DNA of 64,000 nt from Streptomyces sp. Sge12 (GTDB lineage Bacteria > Actinomycetota > Actinomycetes > Streptomycetales > Streptomycetaceae), in NCBI RefSeq assembly GCF_002080455.1, contig NZ_CP020555.1, positions 3,162,001 through 3,226,000 on the forward strand, written 5' to 3'. The notes under the pieces are model-generated. The model saw nothing but the letters and a program-made list of their open reading frames with translations. It searched no databases and was not told the origin of the DNA. The position numbers and the translations under genes were made by a program. This document shows positions 9,251 through 17,247 of the stretch, one piece after another (position 1 is the first letter of the stretch; each line of letters opens with the position of its first letter).

Positions 9251-10065
9251 CAGTGCTGCTCCTGCTCCTGAGTGCGTGCGGGGGTGTCCGGGCGCGGCTC
9301 CAGTTCCCAGACGAGTTCGGCCCGGAGGGGGCCGGGCCGGCGCAGGAAGGGGCCGTGGCCGACGGCGACCGGGGCGAGTTGGGAGGCGTGGCACAGGACG
9401 GCCGCGCGCTTGGCGGCCCACTCGGCGTCGTCGAGCCGGACGTCGTACGCCACGCGCATCCGGTACCGGCTCGCCATCTCCCGCAGCGCGCCCCCGTACT
9501 GCGGGTCGCGCGCGAGGCGGTCGGGCGCGGCGTCGGTGCCCCAGCGGCGCACGGCTCCGGTGTAGGGGAGGTCCGCGTACGCGTACGTACGCCGGCGGGC
9601 GGCGTCGGCCGTCGTGGCGAGGGCGGCGAGTGCCTGGTCGCGGACGGCCGCGTGGTCCGGCTGGTCGGTGCCCAGCGGCACCAGGACCGCGGTGTCCGGG
9701 TGCAGTTCCCGCAGGAACGGCCCCAGCCCGGTGAGCTCGCCGCCCTGGCGGTACGGGCTGTCGGCGTTCGGCAGCGTCAGCTGGCGCACGCCCATCAGGG
9801 CGCAGGCGCGCGCGTCCTCCTCCCGACGCGCGCGGTACGCCTCCTGGGCCGTGGCGAACCCGCAGCCCGCGTCCCACCAGGAGACGCGGGCCGTGGCGGG
9901 CGGCGGGCCGCCGTGGACGGTCAGCACCGCGGTGGGGCCGGGCAGGCGGCCGAGCAGGCCGGCGACGGAGAGGGCCGCGTCGTCGAAGTGCGGGGAGAGG
10001 ACGACCGTGTTCCAGCGCGGTCCGGCCGCATCGGACGGGGCCCGTTCCGCCGCCGGCGGGGTCAC
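9250..10065 (-). CDS. PIG-L family deacetylase
   Basis: Zinc-dependent LmbE/PIG-L-fold N-deacetylase, 271 residues. The metal/catalytic motif is intact near the N-terminus (VVLSPHFDDAALSVAGLL; the Asp pair serves as general base and ligand). A distal His is present in TDQPDHAAVRDQAL. GTG start overlaps the stop of the GNAT gene (GTGA). Families of this type remove acetyl from GlcNAc groups on small molecules. With a glycosyltransferase upstream and an N-methyltransferase downstream, a sequence of glycosylation, deacetylation and N-methylation is likely. Confidence 0.88.
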   Translation of the reverse strand: MTPPAAERAPSDAAGPRWNTVVLSPHFDDAALSVAGLLGRLPGPTAVLTVHGGPPPATARVSWWDAGCGFATAQEAYRARREEDARACALMGVRQLTLPNADSPYRQGGELTGLGPFLRELHPDTAVLVPLGTDQPDHAAVRDQALAALATTADAARRRTYAYADLPYTGAVRRWGTDAAPDRLARDPQYGGALREMASRYRMRVAYDVRLDDAEWAAKRAAVLCHASQLAPVAVGHGPFLRRPGPLRAELVWELEPRPDTPARTQEQEQH

Positions 10066-10736
10066 TGCGCGTCCTTGCCGGTGGCGGCGAGCAGGAGTCC
10101 GGACGAGGTCTTGCCGAACGGGCCGGCGATGTACTCGGCGAGGAGCCGGCGGGCCTCGGCCTTGTCCTCCTCGGGGATGGCGTCGGGGAGGGAGAAGGTG
10201 GGGTCGGTGCGCTTCAGCTCTTCGACGGCCGCGTAGTACTCGTGGCGCAGCAGTCCCCACACCGCGCCGTCGTGGTGGCGGCCGTCGAGGTAGAAGTACT
10301 CGCGCAGGATGCCTTCGAGGGTGAAGCCCACGCCGGTCACCAGGCGCAGCACGTTCTTGTTGTAGAGCGCGGTGGTGAACTGCACGCGGTGGGCGCCCCG
10401 CGCGTGGAAGAGGTGGTCGATGAGCAGGTCGAAGGCTTCGGCGCCGAGGCCGCGGCGCCACAGCTCACGGTCGCCGATCGCACCGCCGAGGACGTAGCCG
10501 CCGACCGGGCCCTGGGCCTTGAAGTGCACGGCTCCCACGGTCCGGTCGTCGGCGTCGCGGACGGCGAACTGACGCAGCCCGCCGTTCTGGTCGAGCCTGC
10601 GGAACTCCTCGGCGGTGACGACGTCGCCGTCGGTGGCGGCCATGACGGCGGCGGGGGCGTCGGGCCCGAACCACCGTGCCATCAGCTCGTAGTCCTCGTC
10701 CCTGGGCCGTTCGAGCCTGACGAGTTTGCCCTGCAT
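10062..10736 (-). CDS. GNAT family acyltransferase (RimJ/RimL type)
   Basis: 224 residues with a GNAT fold: substrate strand VGAVHFKAQG, acyl-donor loop LWRRGLGAEAF (variant of Q/RxxGxG/A) and ALYNKNVLRLVTGVGFTLEG near the C-terminus, then an unusual 50-residue helical C-terminal extension. In goadvionin biosynthesis a GNAT enzyme (GdvG) joins an ACP-bound acyl chain to the lanthipeptide N-terminus. That makes the same task here the leading hypothesis. Acylation of the amino sugar made by the neighbouring deacetylase is the alternative. Second gene of the leftward operon, 58 bp after the glycosyltransferase. Confidence 0.85.
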   Translation of the reverse strand: MQGKLVRLERPRDEDYELMARWFGPDAPAAVMAATDGDVVTAEEFRRLDQNGGLRQFAVRDADDRTVGAVHFKAQGPVGGYVLGGAIGDRELWRRGLGAEAFDLLIDHLFHARGAHRVQFTTALYNKNVLRLVTGVGFTLEGILREYFYLDGRHHDGAVWGLLRHEYYAAVEELKRTDPTFSLPDAIPEEDKAEARRLLAEYIAGPFGKTSSGLLLAATGKDAQ

Positions 10737-10794
10737 GGTGACTCCCTGAGTGAAGGTGATGGGTGGGTGGGCGGACCGGTGAAGGGGCGGGGGG

Positions 10795-11982
10795 TCAGTT
10801 GCCGTCCGGGGCGGGCGCGACCAGCCGTTCGAGGCGGTCGGCGGCCTCGGGGGCGGCGCCCGCGGAGCGCAGTTCGTCGCGCATCCGGGCCGCGCCGGCG
10901 CGGATGCGGGGGTCGTCCATGACGCGGACGAGGGCTTCGCGCAGGGTCCGCGCGGTCAGCCGGTCGCGGTCGAGGCGGACGCCGAGGCCCAGTCGGTCGA
11001 TGCGTTCGGCGACGGCGGTCTGTTCCTGGGTCTGCGGGACGGCCACCATCGGGGTGCCGTGGAGCAGGGCCTCCATGGTGCTGCCCATGCCCCCGTGGGT
11101 GACGAACGCGTCGGCGCGGCGCAGGACGGCGAGCTGGGGTACGTGCGGCCGGGCGTCGACGTGCTCCGGCAGCGGGCCGATGGCGTCGGGGTCGATCCCG
11201 GGCCCGTACGCCATGACGACCTGCCAGGGCAGGTCCGCGACGGCCTCGCCGCACATCCGGAAGAACTCGGGCCAGTCGTAGCAGGCGGTGCCCAGCGCGA
11301 TCAGCAGCACCGGACGGTGGTCGTCGGCGGGCTGCCAGTCGCCCTGGAAGCCGCGGTCGCCGCCGCAGGGTCCGACGAAGGCGAAGCGGTCGTCGAAGGT
11401 CTCCCCGCAGTACTGGAAGGAGCGCGGCAGGAAGACCAGGCGCAGCGGCTCGGTGTGGCCGAGGAAGGCGGTGACGGAGTCGCCGTCCCCGGACAGGCCG
11501 TGGGCGGTGAGGAAGCGGGTCAGCTCGCGGACGAAGCGCAGGATGCCGGGGTGCAGCGGATGGTCCGCGAGGAACTCCGCCTCCAGGGAGAAGTGCTCGT
11601 TGGAGACGAAGGAGGGCCACATCTCGGCGGCCGGGATCCCCCACCGGGCGGCGAGGACCCGGCCGGCCCAGGCGATCCCGTCGTAGGCGATGACGTCGGG
11701 CCGGTCGTCGGCCCAGGCCTCGGTCAGTACGGGCAGGGCGGCCTCGGCCTCCCGGAGGAAGTCCGTCGGGGAGATGTCCAGGCCGTCGTCGGTCAGGGCG
11801 TCGTCGACCGGGTTGCGGTAGACGACGGGTTCCGCACCGACGGCCCGCACGGTCTCGGCGAACGCCTCGGTGACCGCGTAGGAGACGCGGTGGCCCCGGC
11901 GCACCAGCTCTTCGACCAGGCCGAGCGTGGGGTTCACATGACCGTGCCACGCGATCCCGACGAATCCGACGTGGAGCGGCAT
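10795..11982 (-). CDS. MGT-family glycosyltransferase
   Basis: 395-residue GT-B glycosyltransferase of the macrolide/UDP-glucuronosyl type (GT1). The N-terminal domain starts HVGFVGIAWHGHVNPTLGLVEEL with the acceptor-side His. The C-terminal donor site is THGGMGSTMEALLHGTP followed by QEQ. It should transfer a sugar from an NDP-sugar to the cluster product. No sugar-nucleotide biosynthesis genes are present, so a housekeeping donor such as UDP-GlcNAc is likely; this fits the deacetylase downstream. First gene of its operon, with a clear ribosome site (AAGGGGAG). The promoter region 11983-12065 carries the phased TGACT repeats. Confidence 0.9.
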   Translation of the reverse strand: MPLHVGFVGIAWHGHVNPTLGLVEELVRRGHRVSYAVTEAFAETVRAVGAEPVVYRNPVDDALTDDGLDISPTDFLREAEAALPVLTEAWADDRPDVIAYDGIAWAGRVLAARWGIPAAEMWPSFVSNEHFSLEAEFLADHPLHPGILRFVRELTRFLTAHGLSGDGDSVTAFLGHTEPLRLVFLPRSFQYCGETFDDRFAFVGPCGGDRGFQGDWQPADDHRPVLLIALGTACYDWPEFFRMCGEAVADLPWQVVMAYGPGIDPDAIGPLPEHVDARPHVPQLAVLRRADAFVTHGGMGSTMEALLHGTPMVAVPQTQEQTAVAERIDRLGLGVRLDRDRLTARTLREALVRVMDDPRIRAGAARMRDELRSAGAAPEAADRLERLVAPAPDGN

Positions 11983-12001
11983 GACTCCCCTTTCACTTCA
12001 T

Positions 12002-12047
12002 TGACAAAACTTGACTACAGGCTGAGCATATTCGACAGATCATGACT
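12002..12047. promoter_or_regulatory. Phased TGACT repeat array between divergent cluster operons
   Basis: Five copies of TGAC(A/T) or close variants start at 12002 (TGACA), 12012 (TGACT), 12023 (TGAGC), 12033 (CGACA) and 12043 (TGACT), so the spacing is 10, 11, 10 and 10 bp. A further TGACT at 11982 overlaps the glycosyltransferase start, 20 bp away. This places the copies on one DNA face between the glycosyltransferase operon and the divergent ketosynthase operon. Probable activator or repressor site. Confidence 0.65.
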
Positions 12048-12065
12048 TGCGGTAGAGGGGTTGGG

Positions 12066-12602
12066 ATGACGACAGGAACCAGAGCGCCCGTCGCGGTGCC
12101 GTGGCACCGCGCGCTCGCCGGGACCGACGAGGCCCGGTTGGCCGCGGCCCCGGTGCTCGCGGCGGCGCCCACGGTGCACCGCAAGCCGGTGGACGCGGCC
12201 TCCGCGGCGCTCGGCGCCGCCTTCGGCGCGCTGCCCGAGGAGCTGCGGGCGACGGCCCCGCTGTACGTCCTGTGCCGCGACTACGGCACCTGGGCGGCCC
12301 GTCGCTTCGTCGCCCGCTGCCACGACCCCGCGCGCCGGCTGCGGCCCTCGGACTCCGTAGGACTGGAGACCTCGGAACTGGTGCGCCCCTACCTGACCGC
12401 CGCGGAACACCGCGGGGACTGCTACCTGCTGGCGCAGCTCCCGGCGGCGCGGCTCCCGGTGGCGCAGGCGGAGTTCACCCCGCCCGTCACCGCCGCGCGC
12501 CCGGCCGCCGTCGTTCTGGACCTGATCGTGTTCCCCGGCGAGGACCCGCGCGACGCGGACTGTCTCGCCCTCGCCACCACGTGGAAGGCGTCCGGCCTGT
12601 GA
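12066..12602 (+). CDS. Uncharacterised 178-residue protein coupled to ketosynthase
   Basis: Begins MTTGTRAPVAVPWHRALAG; the central part is LYVLCRDYGTWAARRFVAR and the rest is Ala-rich. No membrane segment, signal peptide or catalytic motif is clear. The stop overlaps the ketosynthase GTG start (GTGA), so the two are translationally coupled. Position and composition loosely resemble the stand-alone ketosynthase N-terminal-like domain (Ketoacyl-synt_2) found beside ketosynthases in aryl-polyene clusters, but I cannot confirm this by eye. ATG at 12066 follows AGAGGGG; an upstream in-frame ATG at 12042 lies inside the repeat array and is unlikely. Confidence 0.7.
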   Translation: MTTGTRAPVAVPWHRALAGTDEARLAAAPVLAAAPTVHRKPVDAASAALGAAFGALPEELRATAPLYVLCRDYGTWAARRFVARCHDPARRLRPSDSVGLETSELVRPYLTAAEHRGDCYLLAQLPAARLPVAQAEFTPPVTAARPAAVVLDLIVFPGEDPRDADCLALATTWKASGL

Positions 12603-13768
12603 GCGACATCGTCATCAGCGGACTCGGCCTGGTCACCCCCTTCGGCCGCGGTGTGGAGCCGTACTGGCAGGGTCTGCTCGGCGGGCGCTCCGCCCTGGGC
12701 GCCGCCCGGCGCTTCGCCGCGCCGCTCTACCGCGGGGAGCCGGTCGGTGAGGTGCCGTGGGACCCGGCGCCGGGCGACGCGCCCCGCAAGAGCGCCTACG
12801 CCCGCGCGGCGTTCGGCGAGGCGCTGCGCGCGGCCGGTCTGGCGGAGCTGCCGGACGGCGCCGTGGTGCTCGTCGTCGGCCAGGCCCCGGCCACTGCCCC
12901 GGCGCCGGCACCGGCACCGGCACCGGCACCGGCACCGGACGGTCGGCTCCTCGACGAGGAACGGGAGTTCCTCGGCCCGGATCCGGCGGGCGTGTTCGGC
13001 TCCGGCGGCGCCTCCGCGTCCCCCCGCGTCCTCCACCTCTCGCACGCCTGCGCCTCGGCCGTCTTCGCCGTCGGGTACGCCCGCGAACTGCTGCGCGCGG
13101 GCGCCACGCCCGTCGCCGTCGTGGTGGGCTCGTCGGTGCTCAACCAGTACGAGTACGCCAGCATGGACGTCGTCCGGGCCGTCGGCCGCACCGCCGCCCG
13201 GCCCTTCGACGCCGAGCGGGCGGGCATCTCCCTCGGCGAGGGCGGCGGGGCCGTCGTCCTGGAGCACGCCGAACGCGCCCGCGCCCGCGGCGCCCTTGCC
13301 GACATCGCCGTCGCGGGCGCGGCCTGCCGGGTCTCCGGCCCGAAGGCCGCGGCCTCCGATGCGGCCCAGGTCGCCCGGTGCATGCGCGACGCCCTCGCCG
13401 ACGCCGCCGCGGACCGGCTGGACCACGTCCACGCGCACGCGACCGGAACGGGTCAGGGCGATGCGGCGGAGCTGACGGCCCTGGAGGCGGTGGCCGCGGA
13501 GAGCGGCGCCCGCGCCCTGCCCGTCAGCTCGCACAAGGGCGCCATCGGCCACCTGCTGCACATCTCGGGCGCCCCGGCGATCGCCGCGGCCGCCCTGACC
13601 CTGCGCACCGGCATCGCCCCGCCCACCGCGGGTCTCCGCGCCCCCGAGCCGACGGAGCGCCTCGTGCTGCCGACGGCCCCGCTGGAACTGACGGGCGCCC
13701 GCGCCGCGGCCGTGAACAGCTTCGGGTTCGGCGGGAACAACGCCTCGCTCCTCCTGCTCCGGCGCTGA
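12599..13768 (+). CDS. Beta-ketoacyl-ACP synthase (cluster KS1)
   Basis: 389-residue FabF-like condensing enzyme elongating an ACP-bound acyl chain. The Cys-His-His triad is complete: Cys151 (SHACASAVF), His280 (HAHATGTG) and His318 (KGAIGHLL), plus the terminal NSFGFGGNN loop. It is shorter than a typical FabF and more divergent than the second KS at 20021. Residues about 99-113 are an (Ala-Pro)n stretch encoded by a CCGGCA hexanucleotide repeat (12905-12938). GTG start overlaps the previous gene. A strong hairpin (13775-13810) follows. It may pair with the 178-residue protein or with the other KS as a type II system. Confidence 0.9.
   Translation: MSDIVISGLGLVTPFGRGVEPYWQGLLGGRSALGAARRFAAPLYRGEPVGEVPWDPAPGDAPRKSAYARAAFGEALRAAGLAELPDGAVVLVVGQAPATAPAPAPAPAPAPAPDGRLLDEEREFLGPDPAGVFGSGGASASPRVLHLSHACASAVFAVGYARELLRAGATPVAVVVGSSVLNQYEYASMDVVRAVGRTAARPFDAERAGISLGEGGGAVVLEHAERARARGALADIAVAGAACRVSGPKAAASDAAQVARCMRDALADAAADRLDHVHAHATGTGQGDAAELTALEAVAAESGARALPVSSHKGAIGHLLHISGAPAIAAAALTLRTGIAPPTAGLRAPEPTERLVLPTAPLELTGARAAAVNSFGFGGNNASLLLLRR
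12905..12938. repeat. In-frame hexanucleotide repeat (CCGGCA)n
   Basis: About five and a half copies of CCGGCA within the KS1 gene encode a Pro-Ala run in a surface loop ahead of the active-site Cys. Copy-number change would keep the frame. A second hexanucleotide tract is in the MFS gene at 24584-24640. Confidence 0.75.
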
Positions 13769-13774
13769 ACAGCG

Positions 13775-13810
13775 GGTCGCTCCGCCCGCGGGGGAACGGG
13801 CGGAGCGACC
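13775..13810. terminator. Bidirectional terminator between KS1 and the adenylating ligase
   Basis: Perfect 14-bp inverted repeat (arms 13775-13788 and 13797-13810, starting GGTCGCTCCGCC) with an 8-base loop, between two convergent genes. There is no long T-tract, which is common for Streptomyces terminators. Confidence 0.85.
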
Positions 13811-13838
13811 GGTACCGGGAGGGCCGGGCGGGCCGGCG

Positions 13839-15317
13839 TCAGCCCCCCACACCGACCATCCTGCGCAGCTCCGCCGTGTCGGTCTTCCCGTTGGCGCTCA
13901 GCGGGAACCGGTCCACCACGTGGACGGCATTGGGCTGTTCGTACGCGGCCAGGTGCGGGGCCATCCGCCGCCGCCAGTGGGCGGGCGAGGCACCCTCGGG
14001 GTCGGCCACGACGAAGTGCAGGGCCCAGCCGCGCCGCACGTCCTCGACGGGCAGGGCCTTCACCTGGCGGCCGCAGGCCTCCGCCTTGCGCTCCAGGCTC
14101 TCCGGGTACAGCGTGAAGCCCGACCGGTGCACCGCCTGGTTGCGGCCCACGACGTGCAGATTGCCGTCGGCGTCGACGTACCCGAGGTCGGCCGTCGCGT
14201 ACCAGGAGTCCTGCGGCACGGGCGCGAGCGTGCCGTCGCCGAGCAGGTGGCCCTCCATCAGGCCGGGCGAGAGCACCTCGATCTCACCGAGCTCGCCGGG
14301 TGCGGCCTCCTCGCCGTCCGGGCGGATCACCCGTACCCCGATGCCGGGCAGCGGCCGGCCGCAGCCGGTGGGCGCGTCGGGCGTGGCCAGGGAGACGTTG
14401 CCGAGCTCGGTCAGCCCGTACCCGTCGAGCAGCGGGCGCCCCAGCGCCTGCGGGAAGGCGGCGGCGAGCGGGGCGGGCAGCGGCGCGCCGCCGACGCCCC
14501 ACAGGCGTACGCGGCTCAGCGCGGCGCGCAGCTCAGGGCGGCGGCGCACCACGCCGAGCAGGGAGTGGTAGGTGGACGGGGCCGCGTCCACGGCGGTGAC
14601 CCCGTGGTCGGCGGCTTGTGCGAGGGCCACGTCGAGCCGCTGGTAGGGCGTGACGACCAGGGTGCAGCGGGCCAGCCACCACAGCAGCACCACGGACAGG
14701 CCGTACTGGTGGGAGAAGGGCAGCAGCGGGGCGAGGACGTCGTCCGCGCGGTAGCCCATGGCCCGGACGGTGCGGAGGGTGTTGTCGTGGAGGGCGCGCC
14801 CGGACTTCACGATCCCCTTGGGGCGGCCGGTGGTTCCCGAGGACCACAGCACCACGGCGTCGGTGCGGGCGAACCAGGCGGCGAGGTCGACCTCGCCGTC
14901 CAGGGGGGCGGACCCGGCCCCGCAGCCGGGGTAGGCCAGTACGCCCTCGCCCGGGAAGTCGCCGGCACCGTCCTCGCCGGTCAGCAGCCAGCGGGCCCGC
15001 GCCCGGCGGGCGGCGAACCGTCCGTCGGCGGCGGACTGCCGGTGGTCCACCGGGACCAGGGAAGCGTCCAGGTGCATCAGGGCGAGCAGGGCCACGACGT
15101 AGTCGACGCAGTTGTCGCCCTTGACCAGGACCCGGTCGCCGGGAGCGACACCGCGGCCACGCAGCTCCCGTGCGGCGGCGAGCACCCGGCGGGTGAGCGC
15201 GGGCCCGGTGAGCGTGCCGGCCGCGTCGGCGAGTGCGGGGGCCGCGGCGGGAGCGGCGACCACCGGGTCCGGGGGCACCGTCCGTGCCGTCGGTTCCTGG
15301 GTCCTCGTCACGGTCAC
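13839..15317 (-). CDS. Acyl-adenylating ligase (AMP-dependent synthetase)
   Basis: 492-residue ANL-superfamily enzyme that activates a carboxylate as acyl-AMP and loads it on CoA or ACP. Core motifs: SSGTTGRPKGIVKSG (P-loop), YGLTELG, YATADLGYVD, GRNQAVHRSGFTLYP and PLSANGKTDTAEL with the catalytic Lys. The GTG at 15317 overlaps the ureohydrolase stop (GTGA), so I prefer it to the upstream ATG of the open frame. It is the last gene of the KS2-LanKC-LanA-FabI-ureohydrolase-ligase operon. Pairing with a ureohydrolase suggests it activates an arginine-derived starter such as 4-guanidinobutyrate or the amino acid left after urea removal. Another fatty acid is possible. Confidence 0.9.
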   Translation of the reverse strand: MTVTRTQEPTARTVPPDPVVAAPAAAPALADAAGTLTGPALTRRVLAAARELRGRGVAPGDRVLVKGDNCVDYVVALLALMHLDASLVPVDHRQSAADGRFAARRARARWLLTGEDGAGDFPGEGVLAYPGCGAGSAPLDGEVDLAAWFARTDAVVLWSSGTTGRPKGIVKSGRALHDNTLRTVRAMGYRADDVLAPLLPFSHQYGLSVVLLWWLARCTLVVTPYQRLDVALAQAADHGVTAVDAAPSTYHSLLGVVRRRPELRAALSRVRLWGVGGAPLPAPLAAAFPQALGRPLLDGYGLTELGNVSLATPDAPTGCGRPLPGIGVRVIRPDGEEAAPGELGEIEVLSPGLMEGHLLGDGTLAPVPQDSWYATADLGYVDADGNLHVVGRNQAVHRSGFTLYPESLERKAEACGRQVKALPVEDVRRGWALHFVVADPEGASPAHWRRRMAPHLAAYEQPNAVHVVDRFPLSANGKTDTAELRRMVGVGG

Positions 15318-16345
15318 CGGTGTGTTCCTTCCTGCATGTCCCGTTCCAGCAGCGGTGTGCGCGGATCCCATCGCGTCGTGCCCGGGGCCAGGTCGCGGCG
15401 CCGCCGGGCGATGCCGGAGAGCGCCTCCAGGACGACGCGGTTGCCCAGGTAGGCGGTGATCTCGGCGTGGTCGTAGGGCGGAGCCACCTCGACGACCTCG
15501 ACGCCGACCACCGGGAGCTCGTAGGCGATCCGGCGCACCGCGTCCAGGAGTTCGCGGGAGGTGAGGCCGCCCGGCTCCGGGGTGCCGGTGCCCGGCGCCT
15601 GGCCCGGGTCCACCACGTCCACGTCGACGGACAGGAACACCCCGTCGCAGTCGTCCGTGGCGATGGCGAAGGCCTCGGTGAGGCAGGCCGGCAGGCCGCG
15701 CGAGGTGATCTCGGACATCTCGTACGAGCGCATGCCCTGGCCGGCCATCCAGCGCAGGGTGTCGGGGCCGGGCCAGTAGCCGCGCAGCCCGATCTGCAGG
15801 AAGCGGTCGCCGCGCACCGCACCCGACTCGATGAGCTGGCGCATCGGCTTGCCGTGGCCGTAGAGCGGGCCGTCCTCCACTTCGCCGGTGTCGGCGTGCG
15901 CGTCGAAGTGCAGCATCGCGATCCGCCCGAAGCCGTGATGGCGGGCCAGCCCGCGCATGTCGGGAAGGGCGATGGTGTGGTCGCCGCCGAGGACGACCGG
16001 GACGGCGCCGAGCGCGGCCGTCATCCGGACCGCCTGCTCGATGTTCTTGATGCTCTGCTCGATGTCGCCGGAGTAGCAGGGGACGTCCCCGGCGTCGTAC
16101 ACCTTCAGTTCCGTGAGCGGGTCCACGCCCATGGCCAGGCTGCGGCGGGCGCCGTTCTGCGGCAGGTAGCAGGCCTGGCGCATGGCGGAGGGGCCGAAGC
16201 GGGCGCCGGGCCGGTGCGAGGTGCCGCCGTCGAAGGGGGCGCCGAGGATGACGACGTCGGCGTCCTCGGGCGGGTCGGACAGGTCGAGCCGCGGCACGCC
16301 GAGGAAGGTGATGTCGGGCCCGTGGGCGGATCCCAGGTGGTGCAC
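15314..16345 (-). CDS. Agmatinase/guanidinobutyrase-family ureohydrolase
   Basis: 343-residue Mn-dependent arginase-fold enzyme that hydrolyses a guanidino group to an amine plus urea. All metal-binding signatures are present: VVLGGDHTIALP, MLHFDAHADTGEV and FLSVDVDVVDPGQAPGTGTPEPGG. The sequence fits agmatinase/guanidinobutyrase rather than arginase. In guanidino-polyketide clusters such enzymes unmask an omega-amine from an arginine-derived starter. Lipolanthines such as microvionin carry a guanidino fatty acid, so a similar role is plausible. It overlaps the ligase by four bases and ends the gap after fabI by two bases, so it is firmly inside the operon. Confidence 0.9.
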   Translation of the reverse strand: MHHLGSAHGPDITFLGVPRLDLSDPPEDADVVILGAPFDGGTSHRPGARFGPSAMRQACYLPQNGARRSLAMGVDPLTELKVYDAGDVPCYSGDIEQSIKNIEQAVRMTAALGAVPVVLGGDHTIALPDMRGLARHHGFGRIAMLHFDAHADTGEVEDGPLYGHGKPMRQLIESGAVRGDRFLQIGLRGYWPGPDTLRWMAGQGMRSYEMSEITSRGLPACLTEAFAIATDDCDGVFLSVDVDVVDPGQAPGTGTPEPGGLTSRELLDAVRRIAYELPVVGVEVVEVAPPYDHAEITAYLGNRVVLEALSGIARRRRDLAPGTTRWDPRTPLLERDMQEGTHR

Positions 16346-16346
16346 G

Positions 16347-17117
16347 TCAGCTCCCGATGATGTGGTGGCCGCCGTCCGCGTGGACGATCTCGCCCGTGGT
16401 CGCGGGGAGCCAGTCCGACAGCAGGGCCAGGCAGGTTCGGGCGACGGGGGCCGGGTCGGCGGCGTCCCAGCCCAGCGGGGCCTTCGTCGCCCACCCGGCC
16501 TCGAAGGACGCTCCGTCGCCGCCGATGCCGCGCGCGGCCAGGGTGCGCAGGGGGCCGGCCGCGACCAGGTTGACCCTGATGCGGTCGGGTCCGAGCTCGC
16601 GTGCCAGGTAGCGGCTGCACGCCTCCAGCCCCGCCTTGGCCACGCCCATCCAGTCGTAGCCGGGCCAGGCCCGGGAGGCGTCGAAGTCCAGGCCCACGAC
16701 GGACGCTCCGGGGCGCAGCAGGGGTCGGCAGGCCACTACGAGGGCCTGGAGCGAGTACGTGGAGGTGTGCAGGGCGGCCGAGACGTCGTTCCAGCCGGCG
16801 GTCATGAATCCGCCGTCGAGGCATGCGGCGGGGGCGTGCGCGACGGAGTGGAGCACGCCGTCGACGCCGTCGAGGTGCTCGCCGACGCGGTCGGCGAGCT
16901 GGGCGAGCTGGTCGGGCGCGGTGACGTCGAGTTCCACGACCGGGGGTGGGTGGGGCAGCCGGCGGGCGAGCCGCTGCACCAGCGAGGTGCGTCCGTACGC
17001 GGTGAGGACGATGTGCGCGCCCTCCTGCTGGGCGAGGCGCGCCACGGCGTAGGCGATCGAACTCTCGGTGATCACACCGGTGATGACGAGTCTCTTGCCG
17101 TCGAGCAGGCCGCTCAT
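16347..17117 (-). CDS. FabI-type enoyl-ACP reductase
   Basis: 256-residue NAD(P)H-dependent short-chain reductase that saturates 2-enoyl-ACP in each elongation cycle. It has the FabI-type cofactor segment KRLVITGVITESSIAYAVA and the Tyr-x6-Lys catalytic pair in YDWMGVAKAGLE. The C-terminus (HADGGHHIIG) is typical of FabI. The cluster has no ketoreductase or dehydratase, so those steps must come from the housekeeping fatty acid synthase. ATG follows GAGGGAGAG. It lies 3' of the lanthipeptide precursor, separated by a strong stem-loop (17200-17236), so it is probably transcribed at a lower level than the precursor. Confidence 0.92.
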   Translation of the reverse strand: MSGLLDGKRLVITGVITESSIAYAVARLAQQEGAHIVLTAYGRTSLVQRLARRLPHPPPVVELDVTAPDQLAQLADRVGEHLDGVDGVLHSVAHAPAACLDGGFMTAGWNDVSAALHTSTYSLQALVVACRPLLRPGASVVGLDFDASRAWPGYDWMGVAKAGLEACSRYLARELGPDRIRVNLVAAGPLRTLAARGIGGDGASFEAGWATKAPLGWDAADPAPVARTCLALLSDWLPATTGEIVHADGGHHIIGS

Positions 17118-17199
17118 CCGGGTCTCTCCCTCAAGGTCCTTCGGGGGCGCCGGTGTCGGCCCGGCGCACAGAACGCGCGGAACGCGCGGAAAATGGACG

Positions 17200-17236
17200 A
17201 GCTCCGGTGCCGCCCCGAAGGGCGGGCACCGGAGCT
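17200..17236 (-). terminator. Stem-loop 3' of the lanthipeptide precursor gene
   Basis: Near-perfect inverted repeat: arms 17200-17215 and 17220-17236, starting AGCTCCGGTGCC, with one bulged base and a CGAA loop. It begins 11 bases after the precursor stop. Such structures after RiPP precursor genes usually act as partial terminators or protect the precursor mRNA, raising its level over the downstream genes. Confidence 0.75.
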
Positions 17237-17247
17237 GCTCAGCTCGT

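Noticed and set aside
12895..12940. Possible CRISPR or satellite repeat
   Set aside because: It is an in-frame CCGGCA hexamer run inside a ketosynthase gene without spacers.
15314..16345. Primary arginine catabolism by this ureohydrolase
   Set aside because: It overlaps the cluster ligase gene and is separated from any arginine or polyamine gene, so a role in the cluster is likelier.
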